Shown: positions 10,486-21,900 of the stretch, piece after piece
How positions within the stretch are numbered: the stretch's first letter is position 1
Layout: each line of letters begins with the position of its first letter
NCBI GenBank assembly: GCA_028826165.1
Contig: JAPDFW010000110.1
Location: 15,001 to 79,000, forward strand
DNA: 64,000 nucleotides
DNA from: Anaeramoeba ignava
Taxonomy: Eukaryota > Metamonada > Anaeramoebidae
Direction of reading: 5' to 3'
Notes under the pieces: model-generated
The model's input: only the letters and a program-made list of their open reading frames with translations
Database searches by the model: none
What the model was told of the DNA's origin: nothing
Program-made: the position numbers and the translations under genes

Positions 10486-11498
10486 ATGGATCAAAATCAA
10501 CAAAAAATGTTTCTTTATTTAAAAAATAACGAATTATCTTTTCCAATTTTAAATCAATTTTCAAAAACACAACAAATTCAACAAATTCAACAAAACTCAC
10601 AAAAAGAAACATTATTTCAATATTCACCAACAAATTTCCAAGAAAATATTGAAGAAATTTTTCATAAAAACACCAAAAAATCATTTAGAAACAATATAAA
10701 AGAAAAGAAAAAGAAAAAGAAAAAGAAAAAGAAAAAGAAAATAAAATAGAAAAAGATAATCAAATAGAAATTGCCATTTTAATGCAAATGAAAAAAAACG
10801 AACAAGAAATCAATTCAGAACTTTCAAGAATGAAACAAGAAATCAATAATGAAAAAAAAAATTTATCACTTCTTAAACTTGATTTAAATATTAATATTTG
10901 GAAATTGGATGAATCAAGTAAAGCCATTATTGAATTACATCAAAATCTTGAAAATCAAATTGAATTACAAAATAAAATTGAAAGAAAAATTCAAGAAAAT
11001 CAAAAACAAATCAAAAGTGTGGATTATAAATTATTACAAATTAAACAACGAATTTCTTCAACACAAAATGAATTGCAAATGATAACTTTATATTTATCCA
11101 GATTGAAAAATTATACAAATGAACAATATCAAAGTATTCAATATAAAATTGCAGAATTTACAGAAATTTTAAGAAAATCTCAATCAGAAAAATCTCAGTT
11201 GGATTCTTTTGCTAGTTTAACTCATTATTCAATTTCAGAACAAAATAAAAAATTAAATGAATCAATCCAAATTAAAAATCAAATTGAAAATCAAATTAAT
11301 CAAATTCGTTCAATTAATTATCTTTATCAAGCAAGAATTAAACAAATTCAAAAAGAAATTGAAGAAAAAAATAAAACCATTGAGGAAAAAAAAAATTTAA
11401 TTGTTTTAATGGAAGAAAAAGCAAATAAAATTGCAATTGATACAATTTTAAAAGAAATTGATTTGAAAGTTGGTATTATAAATTCCTTGAAAAATTGA
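10486..11498 (+). CDS. Coiled-coil protein
   Basis: About 335 aa. The N-terminus (MDQNQQKMFLYLKNNELSF) is followed by a (GAAAAA)n tract at 10700-10740, then by an almost continuous coiled coil (MKKNEQEINSELSRMKQEIN to the end). One GAAAA unit in the tract shifts the frame, so the two halves are read in different frames. With one more A they fuse as ...KEKEKENKIEKDNQIEIAIL.... I see no motif beyond heptad-like Leu/Ile spacing and no membrane segment. It may be cytoskeletal or vesicle-tethering; this is a guess from fold class only. It shares an 89-bp divergent promoter with the putative eIF4E-binding protein. Confidence 0.6.
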
Positions 11499-11504
11499 AA
11501 AAAA

Positions 11505-12560
11505 AAAATTAATTTTTAAAGAAATTTTAGAAAAGATTTTTTAGAAAAGATTTTTTAGAAAATTATGAAAAAAGATTTATTACAAAACAATTTATTAAAA
11601 CATTTTAGAAAACTATGAAAAAAGATTTATCAAACAACAATTTATCACAAAACATTAACAAAAAACAATTTATCAAAAAAAAGATTTATCAAAAAACAAT
11701 TTATCAAAAAAGATTTATTAAAAATAATTTATCAAAAAGATTTATTAAAAAAAAGATTTATTAAAAATAATTTATCAAAAAAACAATTTATCAAAAAAGA
11801 TTTATCAAGAAAGATTTATTACAAAACAATTTATCAAAAAAGATTTATCACAAAACATTAACAAAAAACAATTTATAAAAAAAAACAATTTATCAAAAAA
11901 AACAATTTATCAAAAAAGATTTATCAAAAAAGATTTATAAAAAACAATTTATAAAAAACAATTTATCAAAAAAAAGATTTATCAAAAAAAGATTTATCAA
12001 AAAAAGATTTATTAAAAATAATTTATCAAAAAGATTTATTAAAAAAAAGATTTATTAAAAATAATTTATCAAAAAGATTTATCAAAAAAGATTTATCACA
12101 AAACATTAACAAAAAACAATTTATCAAAAACAATTTATCAAAAAAAACAATTTATCAAAAAAACAATTTATCAAAAAAGATTTATCAAGAAAGATTTATA
12201 AAAAAAAGATTTATTAAAAATAATTTATCAAAAAAAACAATTTATCAAAAACAATTTATTAAAAACAATTTATCAAAAACATTAACAAAAACAAATTATC
12301 AAAAATTTATCAAAAAAATTAAAAAGATTTACCAAACAAATTATCAAAAAGATTTATCAAAAAAATTAAAAAAAGATTACCAAACAATTTATTAGAAAGC
12401 AAATTAAAAAACAATTTATTAAAAACAATTTATCAAAAAGATTTATCAAAAAGATTTATTAAAAAGTAATTTATCAAAAACAATTTATTAGAAAGCAAAT
12501 TAAAAAAAGATTATCAAACAAATTATCAAAGAATTTATAAAAGAAAAATTGATTAAAATT
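11505..12560. repeat. Tandem repeat field of GATTTATCAAAAAA / CAATTTATCAAAAAA units
   Basis: About 1.05 kb made almost wholly of ~13-16 bp units alternating GATTTATC(A)n and CAATTTATC(A)n, with a rarer longer block containing ACAAAACATTAACAAAAAACAATTTAT. Stops occur in all frames, so I see no gene. It lies in the spacer between two co-oriented genes; the downstream ~150 bp (12560-12706) is T-rich promoter-like sequence. Confidence 0.85.
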
Positions 12561-12706
12561 TTTCTCTCTTTTTTTTTTTCTGATTAAAAAATTTTCTTCT
12601 TTTATTTGATTGAAAAAAAATTTTTTTTTGAATTTTTCAAAATCATTTTCTTTTCTTTTCTTTTGTTTTTTTTTCCTTAAATAATAAATAAATAATAAAT
12701 TTTAAA

Positions 12707-14514
12707 ATGAAAAAATCAAAATTTAAAAAACAAATTCCTTTTTATTCTCCAGTTGCTCAACAAATTAACGATTCAAATAAAATGAAAAAAAATTCACAAC
12801 TTAAAAAATTGATTGAAATTCATCCAAAAAGATTTGATTTTATTGATGATCTCATGAAATTACAACAAAAACAAACTCAAAATCAAATTCAAAATAAATT
12901 TGAAAATCAATTTCAATTTCAATTTCAATTTCAAAACCAATTTGAAAATCAAAATTTAAAACAAAATCAAAATCAAAATCAAAACCAATTTGAAAATCAA
13001 AATTTAAAACAAAATCAAACTCAAAATCAAACTCAAAATCAAAATCAAAACCAAAATCAAAATCAAAACCAAAATCAAAATCAAAATTTAAATCAAAATC
13101 AAAATCAAAATCAAAATCAAAATCAAAATCAAAATCAAAATCAAAATCAAAATCAAAATCAAAATCAAAATCAAATTTGAAAATATAAATCAAAATAAAT
13201 ATCAAAATCAAAATCAAAATCAATTTCAAAATCAAAATCAAAATCAAAATCAAAATCAAAATCAAAATCAAAATCAAAATCAAAATCAAAAAATCAAAAT
13301 CAATTCAAAATCAAAATCAATTCCAAAATCAAAATCAAAATCAAAATCAAAATCAAAATCAATTGAAAAATCAATTCCAAAATCAATTTGAAAATGAAAA
13401 TCAATTCCAAAATCAATTCGAAATTCAAATTCAAAATTTCAATAAAATTCAATCAATAGAAATTCTTGAAAAAAATTACAAATTAATTTGTTATCATTTA
13501 ATCAATTTATTGAATTTAGAAGAAAAACATAATCCAAAAAATTTCAACCATTACAAAAATAAAGAATTAAAGATTTATCGAGCAAAAATCATTTCAGAAA
13601 TTTCAGAATTATGCTTTTCATTAGGATTTTTACAAGAAACATTCTTTACTTCAATAAATTGTCTTGATAGTTTCATTTCAAAGAATCAAAAAACAAACTC
13701 ATGGAAACCAAGTTTATTAGCAATAACTTGTGTGTTAATAGCAGCAAAATTTCAAGAAGATTATCCAATTAAAATTTTGAAGTTGATTCAAGGAAAAAAT
13801 ATTTTAGAAATTAGTGTTCGTCAAATCAAACAAATGGAAAGAACCATTTTAGATTCAATCAATTTCTCAATCAATAGAGTAACTTTGAATTCTTTTGTTC
13901 TTGTTTATTTGAGTAGAGCTCGACTGTTTCAATATTATTTGGAATACAAAATGAATCAAAAAATAAATGATTTTTCCAAAATAATGGAAAATATTAAACA
14001 AGAAGAAACAAATGAATCTTCAAATCAATTCCAAAATGCATTTCTTTGCAAAAATATCAAGAATAATGATTCATCCACAAATATAAATATGATCCAAAAT
14101 TTAAAACCAAACGGACATTCATTAATCCAATCAAAAACAAATTTTGATTTCAAACAAAATTCAAAAATTCTTTTAGAAAACCCAATGAAAATTTATAACG
14201 ATATGATACGATTAATCAATATTGCAATCATTGATTCGGATTCATGTCAGTTTAGTTCAAGTGTAATTGCTAGTTCAACTTTATTATTATTTTGTCCTCA
14301 AATTTTACACATTTCATTAATTACTGGCTATTCTTCTCAACAACTTGAAAAATGTAAAAATTGGATTTCTCAATTTATTCCTTTTATTACAACAACTTTG
14401 GATGAAATGATTGAAATTGAAGAAAAAGAAAGATATGAAAATTATAGATTTCTTCATTTGTATAATATTTTCACTTCAGAATTCACATCTAAATATTGTG
14501 AGAAATATTTGTAG
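12707..14514 (+). CDS. Cyclin (cyclin-box protein) with long Asn/Gln tract
   Basis: Residues from ~13,560 to 13,910 form a classic cyclin box: RAKIISEISELCFSLGFLQ, TFFTSINCLDSFIS, WKPSLLAITCVLIAAKFQED, and RQIKQMERTILDSINFSINR. This matches the first cyclin fold of A/B/D-type cyclins, which activate CDKs. A second, more divergent helical repeat follows, interrupted by an Asn-rich insert. The N-terminal piece (MKKSKFKKQIPFYSPVAQQ) and the cyclin box are joined by a ~450-bp (CAAAAT)n tract. There the frame breaks about three times (near 13176, 13290, 13305), each fixable by one or two bases. I treat it as one gene; two separate genes is the alternative. The subtype is not assignable, though the box looks most like a G1 cyclin. 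Confidence 0.8.
12865..13420. repeat. (CAAAAT)n hexanucleotide tract within the cyclin gene
   Basis: Nearly pure CAAAAT repeats, interspersed with CAATTT, encoding NQ/FQ/FEN. Isolated units of abnormal length break the frame. Confidence 0.85.
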
Positions 14515-14596
14515 TTTTTTAGAATTTTTCAAATCAAATTAAAAAATATTTAGAAAGATAGAATTTTTTATTTATTGATTTTTGGATTTTTGATTT

Positions 14597-16567
14597 TCAT
14601 TTGAAAAAATCTTCCCATTCATCATTTCTTCGATTCTTTTTTTCTTCTCTTTTTTTCTTTGAGTTTGAGTTTGTTTTTCCTTTAAAATTTTTCAATATTT
14701 GGTTTGATCTTAATTTCAAATAAGAATCTGTGTTTAATTGGTAAAAATCAATTGATTTAATGAAATCCTTATAAAAACCAGGAGACAAATCATTTGGAAT
14801 ATCATCATAGTAAAGAAACTTAATAAAATGTTGAAGAAATTGGAACGAACGAGAATTGTAATCGTTCACTTGATTTGAATCATCTTTTACATTTAAAAAC
14901 ATTCCTCGATACAATCCACTTCTTGCAACTAAAACTAACTTGTGGACTTTAATATGTTCATTTCCTAACAAAATTTTAAAATCTTTTGAATCTTCATCTT
15001 GAAACATTTTTTGGAAATCAGAAATCAATCCACTTCTGCTCATTTTGCTAAAAATAACTTCTTTTGAAATTCCTAATTTATCTCCGAGTTTTGCAATTAA
15101 ATCAAAATCTTCCTGATTATTAATAACTCCTGAATAAATAAACCGAAGAAAATATTCTAGTTCTTCATTTGAAAAAGTGGAAAATTTGGGAAAAATTTGA
15201 TCAAGATTTTTTGTTAATCTAAAAGAAAGAATTAGTTTGTGAGCTCCAAATAATTTGTTTGTTGATGAAGAAATGTGGAGATCACAGAATAATTGTTTTG
15301 TGTATAATCTAAGAATTTCATTTGAAAAGATACTCATTGATGAGGATGTTGGATTAGGAGATAAATTACAAGGAGTTTTTCCAAACTAAATTTAATTTAA
15401 ATTTAATATAAAAATTTAAATTTAAAAAAATTTTAATTGGAAAAAAAATTTGGATTATAAATATTCACATAAACTGCTCCATAAGAAATAAGTAAAATAA
15501 TCGAATTGAAAGCTCTTGATCCAAAAAAACACAATCGAAACAAAGGAGTCATATTATCATTATCCTTCAAATTAACATTAGCGCCAGATTGAAGAATAAG
15601 TTCAAAAATTTGAGGATCAGAATTTTGTAATGATAATAAATGAAGAACAGATTCTCCCTTTTGATTAGTTAAATTAACATCAACCCCTTTTTCCAAAAGA
15701 AACTGAAAAACAGAGTATTCGGCATTCAATAAAGCTGCGTAATGAAGAGGAGAATTGCCGAATTTATCGAGATCATGAATATTTGCTCCGTTTGATAATA
15801 AAAATTCAAGAACTTCAATTTTCGCACCATTTGAACAAGCATATAAAAAAGGAGTCACAAGATCCTCATTTCTAGCATTTAAATCGGTTCCATTTTGATA
15901 AAGTAATTGGATCAAATGGAGATTTTTTTCTTTATAACGACAGGCATAATGAAGAGAATTATTTTTTTGCTTGTCAAAAACAGTAGCATCTGCTTTTTGA
16001 TCTAGCAAATATTCAATTGTTTTGATACTTGCATTGTGTTTGCAAGATAAAAGAAGAGGAGTTTCACCTTTTTTATTTGCTTTATTAATTTTTGCTTTAT
16101 TTTGAACTAGCAATTTTATGGTCCCAATTCCGGCAGAAAATTTGCAGGCAAAATGCAAAGGTTGATTTGATTCAGAATCTTTTATATTAGGATCCGCTTT
16201 GTATGAAAGAAGTGTGTTTATTGTCTCTGTTCCTGATTGGATTTTGCAAGCATAATGAAGTGGTGAATGTTGTGAATTATCAATTGAATTTGGATCCGAT
16301 TTGGATTCTAATAAATCCTTCTATTATTTCAGGATGTAATTTTGTTAAACATGCATAATGTAAAGGAATTCTTCCTTTTCGATCTTTTTTGTTAACTTGA
16401 TTTTGTAGTTCTAGAAGATATCCATGGAAAGTTTCTGATGATATTTTTTTTTTGCAAACTATATGAAGAAGAGTTAATTGGTTATCATCATCTCGAAAAT
16501 CTGCATAACGATCAAGAACAACAGATACGTCATTAACAGAAAGTGCTCTATTTCGAAAAAAATCCAT
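14597..16567 (-). CDS. Ankyrin-repeat protein with tandem C-terminal BTB domains
   Basis: Starts at MDFFRNRALS, 12 nt from TTTTCATTTTGTT. About ten ankyrin repeats follow (for example GRIPLHYACLTKLHPEIIE, FGNSPLHYAALLNAEYSVF), then two BTB/POZ modules: LFCDLHISSSTNKLFGAHKL and KDFKILLGNEHIKVHKLVLV. BTB proteins commonly serve as CUL3 substrate adaptors; here ankyrins would be the substrate arm. An intron lies at 15386-15468 (GTGAAT...TAG; GTTTAT at 15474 is an alternative donor), joining ...SYGAVY to FGKTPCNLSP. Near 16,320 one extra G in a GG pair breaks the frame in the middle of an otherwise perfect ankyrin repeat (HPEIIE/DLLESKSDPN). The C-terminus is Lys-rich. Confidence 0.85.
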
Positions 16568-17270
16568 TTAAAACAAAATGAAAAATGAAAAACTGAAAAA
16601 CTTGAAATTTTATTTTGATTTTATTTTAATTTTGAATTTTAATTTTAATTTTTAATAATTTTGATTTTAATTTTAATTTTAATGATTTAATTTTAATTTG
16701 ATTTTATTTTAATTTTGATTTTGAATTTAATTTATAATTTTATTTTTTAATTTTGAATTTGAATTTGAATTTAATTTAATTTTGAATTTAATTTTAATTT
16801 TAATATTGATTTTGAATTTGAATTTGAATTTAATTTTAATATTGATTTTAATTTAATATTGATTTTGATTTTTTTTGATTTTGATTTTGAATTTGAATTT
16901 AATTTGGTTTGATGAATTTTAATTTAATTTTGATTTTGATTTTGATTTGATTTTGATTTTGATTTTGATTTTGAATTTGAATTTGAATTTGATTTTTTTA
17001 ATTTTTGAATTTAATTTTATTGATTTTGATTTTGATTTTTAATTTTAATTTTAATTTTTGAATTTTAATTTTGATTTTGATTTTATTTTTGATTTTGATT
17101 TTGATTTTGATTTTGATTTTGATTTGAATTTAATTTAATTTTTTGTAATTTTGAATTTAATTTTGATTTTAATTTTGATTTTGATTTTGATTTTGATTTT
17201 GATTTTGATTTTGATTTTGATTTTGAATTTGAATTTGAATTTGAATTTGATTTTGAATTTGAATTTAATT
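16568..17270. repeat. Intergenic GATTTT/GAATTT/TAATTT simple-repeat spacer
   Basis: About 700 bp between two minus-strand genes, made of degenerate (GATTTT)n, (GAATTT)n and (TAATTT)n with purer GATTTT runs at 17090-17120 and 17175-17225. The immediate upstream side of the ankyrin-BTB gene carries two TTTTTCATTTT motifs. I see no gene. Confidence 0.8.
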
Positions 17271-18721
17271 CTAAATTTTGGAAGTATCTAAATCAAGAGA
17301 AACTGGACAATGATCACTTCCATAAACATCCTGAAGAATTTTTGAAGAAATAACAGCAGAATTATTAATAATTTTTTTTGCAACAACAAAATAATCAAGC
17401 CTCCAACCTTTATTTTTTTGTCTCATATCAAATCTATAATTCCAATATGAATAAACATTCTTGCAGTTTTCATTCAAATGACAAAAACTATCAATAAAAC
17501 CTTCTTCAAGAAATTTTCGAAAACTTTTTCTTTCTTCAGGAGTAAATCCTGCTGTTTTTTTTAATCCTTTTGGATTATAAACATCTGTATCATTAATAGC
17601 AACATTTAAATCACCAGTCCAAATAATAGGTTTTTTTTTATTTAAATTCTTCAAATATTTTTGCATTTCAGGATCCCATTTTTTTGTTCGATATTTTAAT
17701 CTTTCAAGTTTTCTGCCGGAATTTGGAACATATGAATTGATTAAATAAAACTTTGGAAATTCTAAAGTTAAAACTCTTCCTTCTTGATCATGTTCCTTTT
17801 TCCCAATATTTTTGGTTGCTTTAACTGGATTTATTCGTGAAAATATTGCTGTTCCTGAATATCCTTTTTTTTTCGAAAAATTCCAATATGATTGATAACC
17901 TTCAAGTCTTAAAGATTCTTCAGATACTTTTGTTTCTTGAAAACAAATAATATCTGCATCAAGTTTTTTAATTGATTCTAAGAAATTAGGTTTTTTAAGA
18001 GCAGCACGTAATCCATTAACATTAAAACTAACAATTCGTATAATTTTTTTATCTTCTTTTTCTTTTTCTTTTTCTTTTTCTTTTTCTTTTTCTTTTTCTT
18101 TTTCTTTTTCTTTTTCTTTTTCTTTTTCTTTTTCTTTTTCTTTTTCTTTTTCTTTTTCTTTTTCAATTTGATTTTGATTTTTTTCAATTTGATTTTGATT
18201 TTGATTTTGATTTTGATTTTCAATTTGATTTTGATTTTCAATTTGATTTTCTTTTTCAATTTGATTTTGATTTTGATTTTGATTTTGATTTTGATTTTCT
18301 TTTTCAATTTGATTTTCAATTTGATTTTGATTTTGATTTTCAATTCGATTTTGATTTTGATTTTCAATTTGATTTTCTTTTTCAATTTGATTTTCTTTTT
18401 CAATTTGATTTTCTTTTTCAATTTGATTTTCTTTTTCAATTTGATTTTCTTTTTCAATTTGATTTTTGATTTTGATTTTGATTTTGATTTTGATTTTGAT
18501 TTTGATTTTGATTTTGTTGTTTTTATTCTCTTTTTTTCTTGCTTATTTTTTTTTGCTTTTTCTGGTTTTGTTTTACTTTCTTTTTTTTCTGTTTTTTTAT
18601 TTGGTTTCTCTTGTTGTTTTTCATTTTCTTTCTTTAATTTTTCTTCTTTTGCAAGTTTTTTTTTTCTTTTTTGATTTTTGTCTCTTATTCTTTTTGATCT
18701 TCTTAATTTAACTTTTTCCAT
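17271..18721 (-). CDS. AP endonuclease, exodeoxyribonuclease III (APE1) family
   Basis: The catalytic domain spans about 18,050 to 17,271. Visible motifs: RIVSFNVNGLRAALKKP (metal Asn), ADIICFQETK (metal Glu), YSGTAIFSR, LINSYVPNSG (catalytic Tyr), IWTGDLNVA (Asp and Asn of GDLN), WRLDYFVV and GSDHCPVSLDL (Asp-His pair). All key residues are present, so base-excision repair activity at abasic sites is expected. The N-terminal ~220 residues are a basic KRSKR/KKEKK region followed by NQ, IEKENQ and EK repeats, probably nuclear targeting plus linker. The start at MEKVKLRRSKR lies 12 nt from TTTTTCATTTTTT. That N-terminus is in a different frame from the nuclease; a one-base change in the A7 run near 18,530 would reconnect them. 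Confidence 0.88.
18040..18520. repeat. (GAAAAA)n and IEKENQ-type coding repeats in the AP endonuclease gene
   Basis: Pure CTTTTT (minus-strand GAAAAA) repeats at 18055-18163, then mixed TTTGATTTTC/GATTTT units to about 18520. They separate the basic N-terminus from the nuclease domain. Confidence 0.8.
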
Positions 18722-18920
18722 TTAAAAAAAAATGAAAAAAATGAAAAAAATGAAATTTTGATTTTGAATTTTAATTTTGATTTTGATTTTGATTTTAATT
18801 TTGATTTTAAATTTAATTTTGATTTTGATTTTGATTTTGATTTTGATTTTGATTTTGATTTTAATTTTAATTTTAATTTTGATTTTAATTTTAATTTTCA
18901 TTTTAATTTTAAATTTTAAT
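18722..18920. repeat. Short intergenic GATTTT/AATTTT spacer
   Basis: About 200 bp between two minus-strand genes. It contains three TTTTTTCATTTTT-type motifs immediately upstream of the AP endonuclease start and then GATTTT/AATTTT simple repeats. Confidence 0.7.
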
Positions 18921-18921
18921 T

Positions 18922-21900
18922 TTAATTAAAAATATTTGAGCAAAATTGATAAACATGAGAAATGTTTCCTAATAAAATTTCTTCATCATTATCAAAATTT
19001 TCTTCAATTTCTTTATAAATAATTGTTGTTTTATCTTTAATTGAAAAAAGAAATAATTTTCTAAATGAATTATTATTATTATTATTATTAATATTCAAAT
19101 TTCCTTTAAGTTTCTTAATAAAATCTTTCAAAACACAAATAAAATCAAATATTGGGATTTTTTTTGTAATTTTTTCTAATGAATTTTCCAATAATGAAAT
19201 TTGGAAAGAAGTCATTTCCCATTTGAATTTTTTATCAAGATTTTCCAAAATATTTTCAAAATTATCTTTAAATTGTTTATGAATAAATAAAAGATGTTTC
19301 ATTTTAGCAAATTGTTTAAATTTTGATAAATCATTTTCAATATCTTCCAAATTTTTAAATTCAAATTTAAATTGAAATTCAAGTTTTGTTTTAATAAATT
19401 CTATTATTGATAAATCTTTTAATTTTGAAAATTTATTTTCATTTTTAATATTTTGACATCCCAAAATTATATATTCAATAAGTTTTTCAAAAGTTTCAAA
19501 CAAATTATTCTTTTCTAATTCTTCTTTAATTTGTTTCCATTGATCATGATTTAATTCTTCTTGTTCCCATTTTTTTTCTGTTTCAAGAAATTCTTTTTTA
19601 ATTTCAATTTGTTTTCCATAATAATTAAAATTTTCAATTTCAATTTTGAAAATATTTGTTTCTTTTAAATAATTTAATTTTTTTCTAATAAATTCTTCAA
19701 TATAATCTAATTCTTGAATTAAATTATTATAATTTATAAATTCTTGAAATTCTTGAATATTAAATTTGATAATTTTAATAAAATCTGAATTTAATATTTT
19801 TGGGAAATGAAGAATTGATTCTTTAAATTCTTGATTATTTTCATTATTTTGATTTTCATTATTTTCATTATTTTGATTATGTTGTGAATCTTGGAAAATA
19901 GATTTTAGAAATGGAGATTTAATTAATTCATTATGTAGATTAATTGAATGTTCAATTAATATTGGAATCATTAAATTATAATTTTCTTTTCCTGTTAAAC
20001 AAAAATCAATTATATCTTCTTTTTTAATTTCATCTTTGAAATTATCATCATTAATTTCTTTTGTAATTTGTAAATATTTAATTTCTTTTGAACTTAATTT
20101 CCAAAATTTTTCAAATTGTAAATATAATTTATTGATTATTGGATTGTTTTCTGTTTCAATAAATTTTTGAATTTGAATTACTTTTGCTTCTTTTTTTGAA
20201 ATTTTTCCATTCATTTTTTTCATTATTAAACTTGTAAATTTAATAAATCCTTCAAATAAATTTAATATTTCTAATTTTGAATAATTTTCAATTATAAATT
20301 TAATTAATGGATATTTTTCAAAATCTTCTTCTTTTTTTTGAATGTATAAATTAATAATTGGATATAAATTTGGTTTTGATAAATCAAATAAATTTATTTT
20401 TGTTTTGGATTGTTGTAATTTTTTGTTGATTTTATATTTTCTTTTAATATTTGAAATTATTTTTTCATGATTTTCTTTAAAAATATCAGAAAATATTTCT
20501 TCCAATTTATTTCTTTTTTCAACTTCTTTGAAATTATCTTTTCTTAATAAAAAATTTGGAATTCTCTTTTTGGAAAATAATTTTAATGTTTCATAATAAT
20601 AAAGTATTGATTGATAATTTGTAAGATTTGTTAATTTGGATATAATAAATAAATCATTTCCAATATGAGAAATTAATTGTTTGATTAATTCTTTTTGATT
20701 TTTTGGTTTAAAAACACAATTATTAATCATTGAAATGAAATGATTTGAAAATTTTTCACAAATAATTGAAAAAGGAAGAATTGATGAATGAATTAATAAT
20801 CTAATAATTCTAAAAGTTATTGGATGTAAATTTCGATATGTTAATAATGGATTTGAATTTGGTATTTTAGAAACTGAATAAGATAAAACATTTTCAAAAA
20901 ATTTTGAATTAATTTCATTTTCTTTTAAACTTGATTTACAAAATTCACACCAATTTTGTAATTTAATATTAGAAGATTTCACAAAATTTAAATGTTTATT
21001 TTCACATAATTTCCAATAACCTTTTTCTTTTTCAAATTCTTGTTGAAATGGATGTGATCCCATTGATAAAAAATATAATTTTTCAAGCATTTCTTGTTTT
21101 AATTGTGATTCTCCAACTTCAAATAAAAGATCAGATGAAAATAAAAATTGAAATGGTTCAAGTTTTATATTATCAATAAATTCAACACTTTGGATTATCA
21201 TTTTGAAAATTTCTTTGTTTTCAATTTCTTTTTCAATTTCCCAAAATTTTCGATAAAATTGTGAAATAATATAACTTATTTTATGTTCTGAAACAAATGA
21301 AATATGTGAATATTCGAATTTTAATGATAAATCATTTTCAATTTCTTTTTGTTCATAATAATATAATAATGATTGATCTTTGTTCTTTTTTGGATATTCT
21401 ATTATTATTGAATCATTTCTTTTTGAATTTAAAACATTTTGAGAAATTTCTAGTTTTTTAATTTTATCAGGAATTTCTTTTTCAATAAACTTTTGAAGAT
21501 AATTTCTTCCTTTATCATTTTCAATTTCATTAAAAATAAATTTAATCCATATTTCTCCACTTTTTTTTGAAAAACTATTTTTAAATTTTTGTATTATTTT
21601 TTTTGGATTTCGAAGTAACATTTTTCTTTTTTCAATAAATTTAATAATATTTTGAATTGAGAATTGATTTTTAGAAATTGCAGTTATTATATTTTTTTCT
21701 TTCAAATTTGGTTTTGATTCTTTCTTTAAATTAGGTGAATCTTGATTTTTAAAGAGATTTTGTTGAATAGATTTAATATTGTTTCTTATTTCTTCATTTT
21801 CATTAATAATTTTTATACAAGAAATAAGAATAATATTTTCTGGTTTGTTTTCTAATATTTCTTGATTTGTATTTTCCAAAAATTTATCAATAAAATTAAT

